Assembly (NCBI GenBank): GCA_026168455.1
Contig: CM047426.1
Span: forward strand, 45,030,307-45,094,306
DNA from: Theocolax elegans
Lineage: Eukaryota; Arthropoda; Insecta; Hymenoptera; Cerocephalidae
DNA: 64,000 nucleotides
Reading direction: 5' to 3'
The notes beneath the pieces are model-generated. The model had not been told where the DNA came from, did not search any database, and saw nothing but the letters and a program-made list of their open reading frames with translations. Positions 9,636 to 19,657 of this stretch are shown here, piece after piece (within the stretch, counting starts at the first letter, position 1; each line of letters starts with the position of its first letter). The position numbers and the translations under genes were made by a program.

Positions 9636-9700
9636 TATTATAAAAGACATACCAAACTTAGGGTAAGATTTGTTTCCCGGACGTTAAGTACTCCCCTTGT

Positions 9701-9845
9701 TAGTAATTGCAACAACATCGAAAGATCTGGGATAAACTAATGACTCGATTGAAGAAATACGTGTTTTAAGATGATTAATCTTGATACGGAAGATGGATAA
9801 TGATTTTGTTTTAGATTAGGAATGAATAACTCGAGCAGCGTGATC
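9701..9845 (-). pseudogene. non-LTR retrotransposon endonuclease, N-terminal piece
   Basis: Minus-strand sequence from about 9843 to 9720 reads KSLSIFRIKINHLKTRISSI, then PRSFDVVAIT. It aligns by eye with the same part of the copy at 63.5-63.6 kb (NSFSIFHVNINRIKSHF, LDVIAIT). This is the S--H-N---------L----D--A-TET start of an APE endonuclease. It stops abruptly at the inverted repeat of the 4.1-kb insert, and the rest of the domain resumes at 5560. Confidence 0.65.
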
Positions 9846-10688
9846 TCACTGAGCGTGACGATGCGGCAGTGGGGAAAGGGCAATGAGATCACACTCGAAA
9901 TTGACACGAATTAGAAGTCCATCCCTTATCTCATGCATAAACATATTTAAGTTAATGATGACAGATCTCGCATAACCAAGTTCTATTTATTTACGAAGCG
10001 CTTTGATCCACAGTTTATGTACAAGTTTGGACCATAATGGTCTGCGGTACAATGAATAATCAACATCCACCCCGAGAATAGCTCTCAGTGTTTTGTCTTT
10101 CAAAGGGTGAGTTTTTCCCAAAGAATAGTGCACGGGCTGGCGGCGAGGGCAGCCGAACAACAAGGTCGTGCTTTGTGTTGTTCCCGGTTGCCTAGCGGTG
10201 CCGTGATTGTTTCGACCTCGGCTCTGATATTGATTTAGATTATAGTGCAAGGTATATGGGCGGAAGTCAATGATTTTAGTTGACAGAAGAGGAACATTTA
10301 CCGCATTTAGAACCCGCTGAGTGTTTTCAAATTTGGTAAGATTATCATTATTATGCGGCAAACCGAGCAAGAGTATTTTGCACTTATCCCTCTCAAATCC
10401 GGGGCTCGATACCTGAGAAACAGTACGACCGTCAAGCCGATTTATCGACTCTGAAAGTTACGCCGTGGTACCTTCAAGAGCATTAACTCTATATCTCACC
10501 TCCGTAAATCGCGCGAAAGACGACGCCTGCACCTGATCCACACGCGCAGGAAGTTGTTTAATTTTAGTCTTTACCTCGTATAATCTCGATTCAACGCGAT
10601 TGGTGAGTAAAAATAAACTCTCAAAATGCTGCGCGTAATGTTACTTCCGTGCGAAACGATCGAACCAGACCGTGGGACTATCGGCCAT
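9846..10688 (-). pseudogene. non-LTR retrotransposon ORF1 (nucleic-acid-binding protein), with in-frame stops
   Basis: A single reading frame of 281 codons runs from an ATG at 10688 to a TGA at 9846-9848 with three internal stops. The N-terminal third has the heptad-like spacing of a coiled coil (FTEVRYRVNALEG, then LSESINRLDGR). The middle, KCKILLLGLPHNNDNLTKF, resembles the RRM-like domain of LINE ORF1p. The C-terminal part, KTHPLKDKT followed by LWSKLVHKLWIKA and GYARSVIINLNMF, matches the second copy at 63.6-64 kb. Such proteins coat element RNA and act as chaperones. The stops make it non-functional. Confidence 0.7.
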
Positions 10689-10871
10689 CGCGACGGCTTC
10701 GGTGTTTGAGTTCAACGCAATCTAATTGGATGAGGAAGGTGTGGTTCCGCGTAGTTGCCACGAGGCCTGGATGGCAGTTTTGTAATTTAATGGTCGTATT
10801 TAAATAATTAATAATTATTATTTAAGAAAAATGAAAATTTTAACGTTCGCTACAGGTTATCTATATTATAT
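10689..10871. other. 5' region of the LINE copy and junction to the next element
   Basis: GC-richer sequence upstream of the ORF1 ATG (about 10689-10790) is probably the 5' untranslated region of the LINE. AT-rich DNA then leads to the TIR-like end at 10872. No gene is seen. Confidence 0.35.
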
Positions 10872-10983
10872 TAAAATTCATCCGTTCTACGGTGTCCGGC
10901 GGTAGTGTCCGGTGTCCCGCGGCGGTGTCCGGTCTCCTGTTGTAAGAATTAAGAGTATGTGTGGAGTGGAAGGGTTAACGCTG

Positions 10984-12271
10984 ATATTTCGGGAATTTCT
11001 GAATTATTTCGGGATAACTTCACTAAATACGGGATTTCCTGGATATTTCGAGAATTTTTAAAGTATTCCGGGATAACTCCACTAATTTCGGGATTTTCAA
11101 AATAATTCGGTAATTTCTTAGATATGCCGGGAAATCTTCACTAATTTAGGGTTTTCCTGGACGTTTCGGGGTTTTCTTAAGTATTCCGGGATAACTCCAC
11201 CAATTTCGGGATTTCCTGCAAGTCTCGGGTTTTTCTGTGGTATTTCGGAATGACTTCACTAAATAAGGGATTTCCTGGATATTTCGGGAAATTTTGAGGT
11301 ATTCCGGGATAACTCTACTAATTTCGGGATTTTCTAAATAATTCGGTAATTTCTTTGATAAACCGGGAAATCTTCACTAATTTAGGGGTTTCCTGGATGA
11401 TTCGGGGTTTTCTTAAGTATTCCGGGATAACTACACCAATTTCGGGATTTCCTGGATGTTTCGAGATTTTCTGACGTGTTCCGGGATACATCCAACAATT
11501 TCGGGACTTCCTGGATGTATCGGGATTTTCTGTGGTATTCCGGGAGAACTCCACTAATTTTGTGATTTCCTGATTGTTTCGGGATTTTCTGAGGTATTCC
11601 GGAATAAATCCACCAATTTCGGAATTTCCTGGATGTTTCGGGATTTTCTGTGAGATTTCGGGATAAATTCACTTATTGAGGGATTTCCTGGATGTTTCGG
11701 GATTTTCTGACGTATTCCGGGTAACTCCACCACTTTCGGGATTTCCTGGATGTTTCGGGATTTTCTGAGGTATTCCGGAATAAATCCACCAATTTCGGCA
11801 TTTCCTGGATGTTTCGAGATTTTCTGACGTATTCCGGGATATCTGTACCACTTTCGGGATTTCCTGGATGTTTCGGGATTTTTGACGTATTTCGGTATAA
11901 CTGCACCACTTTCGGGATTTCCTGGATGTTTCGGGATTTTCTGGATGTTCGGGATTTTCTGTGGTGTTTCGGGATAAATTCCCTAATTTCGGGATTTTCT
12001 GATTATTTCAAGATTTTCTATGGTATTTCGGGATTTTCTGTGGTATTTGGGGAATTTTTTATGTATTCCGGGATAACTCCACCAATTTCGAGATTTTCTT
12101 AATATTTCGATAATTTCTGAGGTATGCCATGTTAATTTCACTAATTTTGGGATTTAGTGGATACTTCGGGAGTTTCTGAGTTATTTCGGGATACTTCACT
12201 AATTACGGGATTTCCCCGATATTTCGGGAATTCGTGAGGTATTCCGGGATAACTCCACTAATTACGGGATA
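10984..12271. repeat. short array of the 59-bp satellite (diverged)
   Basis: About 22 monomers of the type CGGGATTTCCTGGATRTTTC, GGGATTTTCTGAGGTATTCC, GGGATAACTCCACYAATTT. This is the same family as the large array at 27.5-55.5 kb but more diverged between monomers and with many CC-for-TC changes. The open frames on both strands (e.g. 11318-11672, 11669-11909, 11809-12102) are products of the repeat. Confidence 0.9.
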
Positions 12272-12429
12272 CAATATTAAAAATGTGTGTAAGCACTTTT
12301 GCCAGTACTCCAATGTTTGTATATTTTTGTACCAAATTAAATTAATATATTAAGAACATACCTATAAGTAATATTATAAGAAATTAATAATAAATAATAG
12401 TCACTACATACATAAATAATGTAAAAATA
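12272..12429. other. AT-rich junction
   Basis: Non-repetitive AT-rich DNA between the minisatellite and the inner TIR segment; nothing recognisable. Confidence 0.4.
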
Positions 12430-12679
12430 AAGTGGTCACAGTAATACTAACATAGACAGAAGCAGTACTGTCTGTCTAATAATTTTTAATAACTTAAATA
12501 ATATATTTTAATGTAATATATATTTTATTTGATGATTCGTTCTGTTTTTTTATCACATTCAAATATACGTTTTACACATTTTTCATCATTCTCTATTACA
12601 AAGGTGTAAAATGAGTGAGAAAGGTTGATAAAAAAATTAAAATTTATTTTTGATTTATCATCTATATCTATATATATAT

Positions 12680-14065
12680 TAAAATTCATCCGTTCTCCGG
12701 TGTTCGGTATCCCAGAAGTTACAAGAATTAAACGTATGTGTGGAGTAGAAGGGTTAACGCTGAATACAACAACCACACAGCATTTATCTCACATCTAATG
12801 ATAGGTGCAGGAGGAGTCATGAGGGGGGGGGGGTAAAATTAGAAAATTTTTTAAATATTATTATAGAATTGGAATATGACGACCATTCTTTTTTACTCTA
12901 AAAAAACTAAGATGAGGTTTTTGGTTACGGTGAATAGCGATATGATAATCACTCTTCATTTATCCTCCATTTATTGCTAGATGGAGGAGGGGCAAGAGGG
13001 GGAGGGGGGAATAAAATTAGTACAATTCCAAAAATAATTTAGGTGTTTCGGTACAGGTGAATAACAATATGACAACCACTCTTTTTTATCCCCTATTTTA
13101 AAGATGAAGGAAGGTGGGAGGAAGGGTCAACATTGAATATGACAACCAGTCTTAATTTATCCCCCATGTAATGATTGAGTAGTAGGGGGTAAGAGAGGGG
13201 TTTAGTAGAAAAATTCCAAAAATATTTTATAGGGGTTTTCGGTAAAAAAAAAGTGGTCACAGTATTACGAACACTGACAAAAACAGTACTATTACTCTAA
13301 TAAATTTTGATAACATATATAATATAATTTTATTTAATCTAATATTCTTTTTTATAAAAGATTTTTGAATATAAAACAAAATTATTAAAAAGGAAAAATA
13401 AATCTTTTAGCCAAAATTTTAATCTGAAAAAATTTTTTATAAATTCAATTATTGCGTATAATTATTTGTTTGAAAGAATAATTGAATACATACGATGCAT
13501 TAGCTGAGTTTAGTAATTTTGTATGAAATTTTAAATTCTTCATCTCCTTTCCGTGAAACATCATGAAAAAGCATGAAATATATGTAAAATCGTCAAAGAA
13601 TAATTTTATATTTTAAGTTTTGATGTTGAAAATATTATTCTGGTAGAAAAATAACACATTTGTTACTAGATTGATGTAGCTTCATATAGGAATAGTGTGG
13701 AAATATTGTAAGTAATGATATATGTATTACTACGTATTAAAAATTAAAAATAAAATTCCTTACTCCACTGTAAGTTTTATCATGTCGATTATTTTTAATT
13801 TTTTTCAATTGTTTCAGTATTATGTAGAAATATCTTCAGTATCTATAAACTCTTGTGTAATTGACTAAGATTAAATAAGTATATACAATGTTGCAAATAT
13901 AATACACTGTTATTTTTATTTTATTGACTAAAAAATATTGTTCGTAACTGAATACTATGTTAAATAATTACACATTACATTATATTTTACATTTTTATTC
14001 AATTAAATTGTAAAATTATAAATTTAAAAAAAATATAAAAAATAAGTACATATTTAGTGTAATTT
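12680..14065 (+). repeat. left terminal inverted repeat, with purine-rich subterminal direct repeats
   Basis: Within 12780-13260 a module recurs about three to four times: a GTGAATANNAATATGACNACC head, a CTTTTTTATCCNCCATTT middle, a G-rich run (up to 11 consecutive G at 12823-12833) and an AAAATTCCAAAAATANTTTA tail. Inside this arm the satellite of the neighbouring copy is absent. Confidence 0.75.
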
Positions 14066-14330
14066 CGACCGAGGGAGCGTTAGCGACCTAAGGAAGGCGT
14101 CTAAGGAAGGCCTCTAGGAGGGCGTCTAAGGAAGGCCTCTAGCTCCTTACTGAGGAGACCAAAGCTAGAGTGCTGTGGTCGAAACGCCAATTTTTAAATT
14201 TTAAAGGTTTACTCTGGGACTTCCACCAACCATAGTGGACGAAGAGAAAAAGCCTCGCTTAATAAAGCATATTGGTTCGCAAAGCCCGATAAATTTTATA
14301 TTGTAAATAATTATTATTAATATTAATTAA
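14066..14330. repeat. short GC-rich direct repeats with flanking inverted motif
   Basis: CTAAGGAAGGCGTCT and CTAAGGAAGGCCTCT alternate four times at about 14088-14140, bounded by TTCGACCG at 14065 and GGTCGAAACG at 14178. It stands out from its AT-rich surroundings. Function unknown. Confidence 0.45.
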
Positions 14331-14343
14331 CCGTTGGGCCGCG

Positions 14344-14574
14344 TTGCCCTATACTGCGTACATAATTAATTTATTATGTGCGAAGATTCCGGCTGTACGT
14401 GAGGAGTACCGTACTGGTAGGAGGATGAAACTGTTTACACCAGGTAAAGAATTTGCATCAGTAGGAGACATTCCTCCTGTCACAATAATTACAACACCAT
14501 CACAATCATTTCCCACTAAGAATCCACAAGATCATATTCAATGTAGATTTCTGAGAGAAAGACACAAATTATGA
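14344..14574 (+). CDS. hypothetical ORF of 76 codons inside the long-TIR element
   Basis: It opens at a TTG and has no nearby ATG. The later part (VREEYRTGRRMKLFTPGKEF, then ASVGDIPPVTIITTP) has protein-like composition and could be an exon or a fragment of an element-encoded protein. I do not recognise it. No splice sites or partners are evident, and chance is possible. Confidence 0.2.
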   Translation: MPYTAYIINLLCAKIPAVREEYRTGRRMKLFTPGKEFASVGDIPPVTIITTPSQSFPTKNPQDHIQCRFLRERHKL

Positions 14575-15487
14575 GTGTCTGGGACTGGCAATACTAAATA
14601 GATCCTTTCAAATCACGGTTTAACGAATCATTAATCAGCTTCCTTTCACCTTATTTGATTGTTCTATCACCTCATTTAAACAATTATTGTTCATTCATTT
14701 CTATGGACTCGACCAGGCAGCATGGACGGCCAGAATACAGCGCGAAGGTATTGTTTTTAAGTCCATCGGTGACCTCACCGCCTCACTTCTATGAACGTAC
14801 GTACATATAAATAACAATTCGAATACACCTCGTTTTATTTCGTTATCTTATTTTTTGTATATTTATTTATTAATTAATTTATTTATTATTTATTATATTT
14901 TATTTAATTTTATTTTTTTTCTTACTTTATTGTTATATTGTTATTATTTTATTATATAGTGAGCTGCATTTGTTTCTTACAATTTATTATTGTTATCTTC
15001 ATTGTTATAAACATTGTTCTATTTTTCGCGGTCACTAATTTATTTATTATTCATGCTGTTTTTCTATACGATTTGTTTACTCACGACTGTTGTACCTATT
15101 ATGTTATTTAATTTACATTATTATTAGCATGCGCAGTTATTCGATATTCAAATATATGCAGCGAATCTTATCGAATACTTTATTCGTACACTTTAATTAC
15201 ACATTCTTAATGTTATTGATTAATTATTAAATAGAAAAATAGTTTTATAAAAATGACTAATTATTTTGAATAATAATTTTAATCTTTTTCTCACTTTTGA
15301 CATTAAATAATAGAGGATAATTAACTAAATGAACTACTTAATACTGGCAATTATAAATAGCATTTTAAATATATGAACGATTCATACATATCATCATAAA
15401 TTAAAAAACTTAGGTAATAGTTAAAACACCTTTTTTCTCTAATATATTCCTAACACATTTGTTAATTCTTACGTGTATTATTAAGTA
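14575..15487. other. AT-rich DNA, no feature seen
   Basis: Long TTATTT-rich runs at 14840-14960, otherwise featureless on both strands. Confidence 0.4.
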
Positions 15488-15640
15488 GCCTGCGATGGCT
15501 TAGTCGGTTAAGGTTTCGGGCTCGTAATCTGGAGGTTTCAGGTTCATCGGACATCGTACGACCTTCGTCGCTAATTAGCACTAAGTTGGGAGCATAAAAA
15601 GAGCTATGTTAAAATAATAAAAAAATGATCAAGACTAAAT
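15488..15640 (+). mobile_element. tRNA-derived SINE candidate
   Basis: 15488-15560 starts GCCTGCGATGGCTTAGTCGG (box A-like). It can fold an anticodon arm TCGGG-CTCGTAA-TCTGG, which would read CGT (Thr), followed by CAGGTTC. The box B then deviates (GGTTCATCGGAC), so it is not a functional tRNA. An AT-rich tail ending in AATAATAAAAAAAT follows, as in SINEs. Confidence 0.4.
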
Positions 15641-15764
15641 ATAACTACAAAATTACATAGTTTACATAAAAATCGATTGAAGTTATTGCTTCTGCCGTGT
15701 ATCCCACAATGCATTATAAAGGCGAGCGCTACATGATCATGGTGATTTTGAATTGCCTACAGTA

Positions 15765-15859
15765 TATATGGAAGAAGTACTATCAATGACCAAGTACAAT
15801 GCAACGGTATCGCAGTATTTAAATGAAGATCCAATTCGATTTATATATTTAATGGAGTA
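15765..15859 (+). pseudogene. short protein-like remnant upstream of the endonuclease relic
   Basis: The frame MEEVLSMTKYNATVSQYL, then NEDPIRFIYLM, ends at a TAA. It is protein-like and just upstream of the endonuclease relic, so it may be part of the same element's first ORF. Too short to identify. The long minus-strand frame over it (15737-16138) is a shadow. Confidence 0.25.
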
Positions 15860-15889
15860 AGTACTTAATGGATCTATATATTTAAGGAA

Positions 15890-16582
15890 GTAAAATTGAA
15901 AATAACATAATCCAACATATTCGTGTAATTCCCTTGTGATTATGTTTTCCAATTGCCAGATTCGACTATGGAACATGAATTCCAATAAAGTTTCTTTATT
16001 AATCGACTCTATAATTATCGACCTAGGACAATATGCTATTGCAGAAGCAATTACCGAAAAAAAAGATACCTTCATAATTCGAGGTATGTTAGGTCGCTTG
16101 ATACAGAGAAGAGGCTTTTTAATTATTAGTGTTAACATACGAAGTCTGCAAGCTAATCATAAATATTTAGATATATTTATAGAAGATTACGCCAAAAACG
16201 TCACGTCATTGTGTGTACAGAAACTTGGGACTTATTGCATTATAATATATTTCCCTTTACAAAATTATAATATTTATTATAATTAAAGTACAATGAATAA
16301 AGCTGTGAGAGTAGTTATGTACTTAAAAAAGGGTATTAATGAAAGTACAACCATTCAAGAGATAAATATAAAATTATTAAAATGTAATATTGTTCCGAAT
16401 AATGGCACAACCATCAATGCAGTGTATAGAGGTCACAATGTGTCACAAATACTAATAGCAGATCTACCAAAAACCACTGTTTTATCGACGATTTCAATAT
16501 TGATTTACTAAATAATGAAGATTTATTGCTTAATGAATATCTCAATAATTTTTTAGAGTATGATTATGTGCCATTATTTTAA
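15890..16582 (+). pseudogene. CR1-like non-LTR retrotransposon endonuclease fragment (frameshifted)
   Basis: From 16122 the frame reads ISVNIRSLQANHKYLDIFI, the first endonuclease motif (-N-RS--N------). The next frame, 16293-16511, carries VVMYLKKGI and INIKLLKCNIV, then INAVYRGH. A third frame, 16487-16582, gives DDFNIDLL, equivalent to GDFN-D, and ends at a TAA. Three frames in correct order and spacing make this a decayed APE endonuclease of a different clade from the R1/Jockey-like copies. The preceding 62 codons (LLIDSIIIDLGQYAIAEAI) are open and in frame with the first motif but unrecognised. Confidence 0.65.
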
Positions 16583-16987
16583 GAGATAACGTATCCCAGG
16601 GTGTCTGAAAATTCGCTGCATTTATTTGAGTACCTTTTAATTTATCGGAGGCCTCCCCCTCTAAGCAACTCAGCAAGTGCTAAAATTTTACCGCCGACAT
16701 GGTCTTGACCATTACAACCAACGATTCTAACCTTTTTTTAAACGTCTTCCATTCAAGTTGTTTTCCATTGAACCGTAATGTCGAAATGTAGACTGATGGG
16801 AGACATAATTGTCTGCGTAAGTGACAGTCATCGAACTAGAAGCCGTAGGAACCGCCCGAAGCTCATTTGATTTTTCAGAAAGCTAAGCCTTAGCTGATAA
16901 GTACATATGTAGTCCTTGAATAAATATACTAGTTTTAAAATATATGCGTGCAGTGAGTGCAGAAGCCTTCCACTATAATTGAAAAAC
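16583..16987. other. no feature seen
   Basis: Mixed-composition sequence without an open frame or repeat recognisable by eye. Confidence 0.4.
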
Positions 16988-18319
16988 ATCAGTGAACCTT
17001 TGCTAATATGATTTTAACAATGCTAATCAAGCTTCTGCATTAGTTTAAGCTTTGTTTGCACTCGCAATTTATACAACCGAATTAACAATACGTTTTTGGT
17101 CATCCAAAGCATTATTAATAACTTCCATGACGATAAATCCAATGAAATCTTTGTTGTAATAAGAATTAAATAAATTTTGGCTATCGACTGTTTTCTATAA
17201 CCAATTTGCATTTGTTAGTAATTTTCAACTAACGACGGAAACTTTGCTTGCTACCGCTCAGTAGTATTTTAATTATGACTGCTTGAAATATGTTTCTTTA
17301 AAATATATAAACGTAGATTATATAATTATAAAAATTAAAAATTTTTATTTATCATAATTCAATACATTTAAAAAAAATTTTCTCGTAAATAATCGCGCTT
17401 GATGGGATTTATCAGTGGTTTATCAACTTATTTATCATTTTGTCCCTTTTCCTTGAAAAATTTTGTATGATTAGTTTATAATGAACTAAATTGATGGATT
17501 TAGCAATTTCTATTAAACGTTTTATGCATGAATATCAAATAACGAAGACTTTAGTAGGAGATAAAAATAGTATATTTTAAAAACTGATTCTATTTGCCCA
17601 AATTGATTCTCCTGAATAATCAAAAATTTCGGTACTAATTCTTTAAAAAAATCAGTGAACCTTTGCTAATATGATTTTAACAATGCTAATCAAGCTTCTG
17701 CATTAGTTTAAGCTTTGTTTGCACTCGCAATTTATACAACCGAATTAACAATACGTTTTTGGTCATCCAAAGCATTATTAATAACTTCCATGACGATAAA
17801 TCCAATGAAATCTTTGTTGTAATAAGAATTAAATAAATTTTGGCTATCGACTGTTTTCTATAACCAATTTGCATTTGTTAGTAATTTTCAACTAACGACG
17901 GAAACTTTGCTTGCTACCGCTCAGTAGTATTTTAATTATGACTGCTTGAAATATGTTTCTTTAAAATATATAAACGTAGATTATATAATTATAAAAATTA
18001 AAAATTTTTATTTATCATAATTCAATACATTTAAAAAAAATTTTCTCGTAAATAATCGCGCTTGATGGGATTTATCAGTGGTTTATCAACTTATTTATCA
18101 TTTTGTCCCTTTTCCTTGAAAAATTTTGTATGATTAGTTTATAATGAACTAAATTGATGGATTTAGCAATTTCTATTAAACGTTTTATGCATGAATATCA
18201 AATAACGAAGACTTTAGTAGGAGATAAAAATAGTATATATTTTAAAAACTGATTCTATTTGCCCAAATTGATTCTCCTGAATAATCAAAAATTTCGGTAC
18301 TAATTCTTTAAAAAAATCA
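16988..18319. repeat. 663-bp tandem duplication
   Basis: The segment starting ATCAGTGAACCTTTGCTAAT occurs at 16988 and again at 17651. The copies are almost identical, the only clear difference being an extra TA in the second (TATATATTTT against TATATTTT). Duplicate 62-codon minus-strand frames result. A third, more diverged piece (CTTGAAAAGTTTTTTATGAT and on) continues at 18330-18425. The duplication is recent relative to the surrounding decay. Confidence 0.9.
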
Positions 18320-18688
18320 TGAACATGACCCTTTTTCTTGAAAAGTTTTTTATGATTAGTTTAATGTAGTATATCGATAATTTTAGCCATTTCCATTAAT
18401 ATTTTTTGTATGAATATCGAATGTTTGAATGTGGGGGGGGGGGGATTTTTGGAGTATGTATTCCTCTCTGCTACGATAATATGGATGGGCAGGTTGGCTA
18501 TATGGTATATCGATGACGTCAGAGGTAGCTGTCGAGTGGCTCTTTCGCTCGGAACTTAGACTTTTCACTTAATTATTGGAAAATAATTTAGAGCTATTAG
18601 TAAAACTAATAATAGCTCTGAAATGGTATGGACGGAAGGTTAAAAATTAGTTGTAGAAGGACTTGGAACTCATGCTGGAGCAGCATCG

Positions 18689-18905
18689 ATGTTAAACGAT
18701 ATTTTTCAATGTAATGACATTCTTAAATCTTGTTCATTATTTGATATGCAATCAATACTTTTACTGCAGAAACCAGATAATATGTATCCAATTAATATTA
18801 ATAGTAAATATTTACAATTATTATTTTCTGGTAATTCTAATAGTGGTTACTGGATTTGCACGTATTACAAAAATAATATTATACTACCCATATATACCTC
18901 CCTCT
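18689..18905 (+). pseudogene. Ulp1-like cysteine protease remnant (N-terminal half), catalytic residues lost
   Basis: The frame from the ATG at 18689 reads LNDIFQCNDIL, IQ-type spacing, then SGNSNSGYWICTYYKNN and ILPIYTSL. This matches the transposon-borne C48/Ulp1-like proteases (usually GHWV(C)-Y then -YDSL). The catalytic His (residue 54) is Tyr and the Asp of YDSL (residue 70) is Thr. The Cys-containing half is absent here, and homology ends near residue 72. The matching C-terminal half of such a protease occurs separately at 61464-61630. Family identification is from motif memory. Confidence 0.5.
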
Positions 18906-19118
18906 TAACGTCGCTCGGTAAGACAAAAACTTGCTCATTTCAATTACTAAAATCATAATGTTGACAAATATTAGAACTAACCTACATAATTTTACAGGTA
19001 CTTGAAGAGAACAATAGTGATATTTATCAAATATAGTTATATTACAAGTTTTATGCAATGACAAATAATGTGAAAGTTTATATTACACACGGGTTTTATT
19101 ATTATGCTTTTGTAAAAT

Positions 19119-19657
19119 GGCCATGTTTCAAATGCTTGTAATTCGATCAATTTTCATCGCATTGAGATCATTTTTTTTATTTTGTAGGGGATTCAGACCG
19201 CGGGGTCCCTAATGTAAGAAACGGTTCACACAATCGGCCCTTTTCAGGGCCACAATGATGAGTAAGTCCGACCAACAACCTCCTCGCGGTACGCATCGGG
19301 TAATGCTGATGTTGGCGGTATTTGACTAAAACATAGGAAGAACTTCAAAATGGCATAACTCGGTCAAAAAATGTCGTAGAGGGTCGACTTTTTTTTAAAT
19401 ACTCGTTGAAAAGTCTTCTTTAAGTTGGTATTTGTTGTGTTTTGAAAAAAAATTTTCGTACTCCAGGTAAACGTGCAAACTATTGCGTTGTTTAAGAAAA
19501 AGAAGTTGGTAGGCCTGATTAAGACATAGCAATGTGGCATTATCTCGCAGCTATTAGGTATTATTTTTTCCTCAAAGTGCACATAATTCCCTACAAAACA
19601 AAAAAAATTATCTCAATATGATGAAAATTGACCGAGCTACAAGCATTTAAAAAATGG
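19119..19657. mobile_element. MITE-like element with about 70-bp terminal inverted repeats
   Basis: 19119-19187 and the reverse complement of 19590-19657 match (ATGGCCATGTTTCAAATGCT against TTGCCATTTTTTAAATGCTT, then CAATTTTCATC, ATTGAGAT, TTTGTAGGG). The interior is non-coding and includes a histone-type stem-loop at 19236-19251. Confidence 0.6.
19236..19251 (+). promoter_or_regulatory. sequence identical in form to a histone mRNA 3' stem-loop
   Basis: GGCCCTTTTCAGGGCC is a six-base-pair stem with a TTTC loop followed by ACA, matching the histone 3'-end hairpin. No histone reading frame lies upstream and no clear purine-rich downstream element follows, so function is doubtful. It lies in the interior of a MITE-like element. 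Confidence 0.3.

Larger units (their letters stand above)
5564..9700. mobile_element. 4.1-kb insert with terminal inverted repeats, carrying a foldback element and a tRNA-like tandem array
   Basis: The left end 5564-5623 and the reverse complement of 9636-9700 share about 60 bp at roughly 80-85% by eye (ACAAGGGAAGTACT against ACAAGGGGAGTACT, then CCGGGAAACA, then TTTGGTAT, TTTTATAAT). The flanks are two halves of one LINE endonuclease, so this is an insertion. No transposase frame is present, so it is non-autonomous. A clean target-site duplication could not be fixed by eye. Between the ends lie the foldback at 5619-6180, eight 421-bp units and one truncated unit. The terminal CAAGGG is compatible with several TIR superfamilies and I do not assign one. 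Confidence 0.6.
10872..12660. mobile_element. partial extra copy of a long-TIR end, split by a 59-bp minisatellite
   Basis: 10872-10983 (TAAAATTCATCCGTTCTACG to GGGTTAACGCTGA) matches the outer end of the TIR at 12680. 12430-12660 (AAAGTGGTCACAGTAATAC and on) matches the inner TIR part near 13250-13340 in the same orientation. Between them, where the TIR normally has purine-rich subterminal repeats, sits the minisatellite at 10984-12271. So one more copy of the left end precedes the main element, with a satellite inside it. Confidence 0.65.

Noticed and set aside
11318..12102. Overlapping frames in the small satellite array as a Pro/Arg-rich protein gene
   Set aside because: Same by-product effect as in the large array, with frames on both strands.
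15737..16138. 133-codon minus-strand frame
   Set aside because: It lies opposite a plus-strand frame with recognisable endonuclease motifs and has no features of its own.
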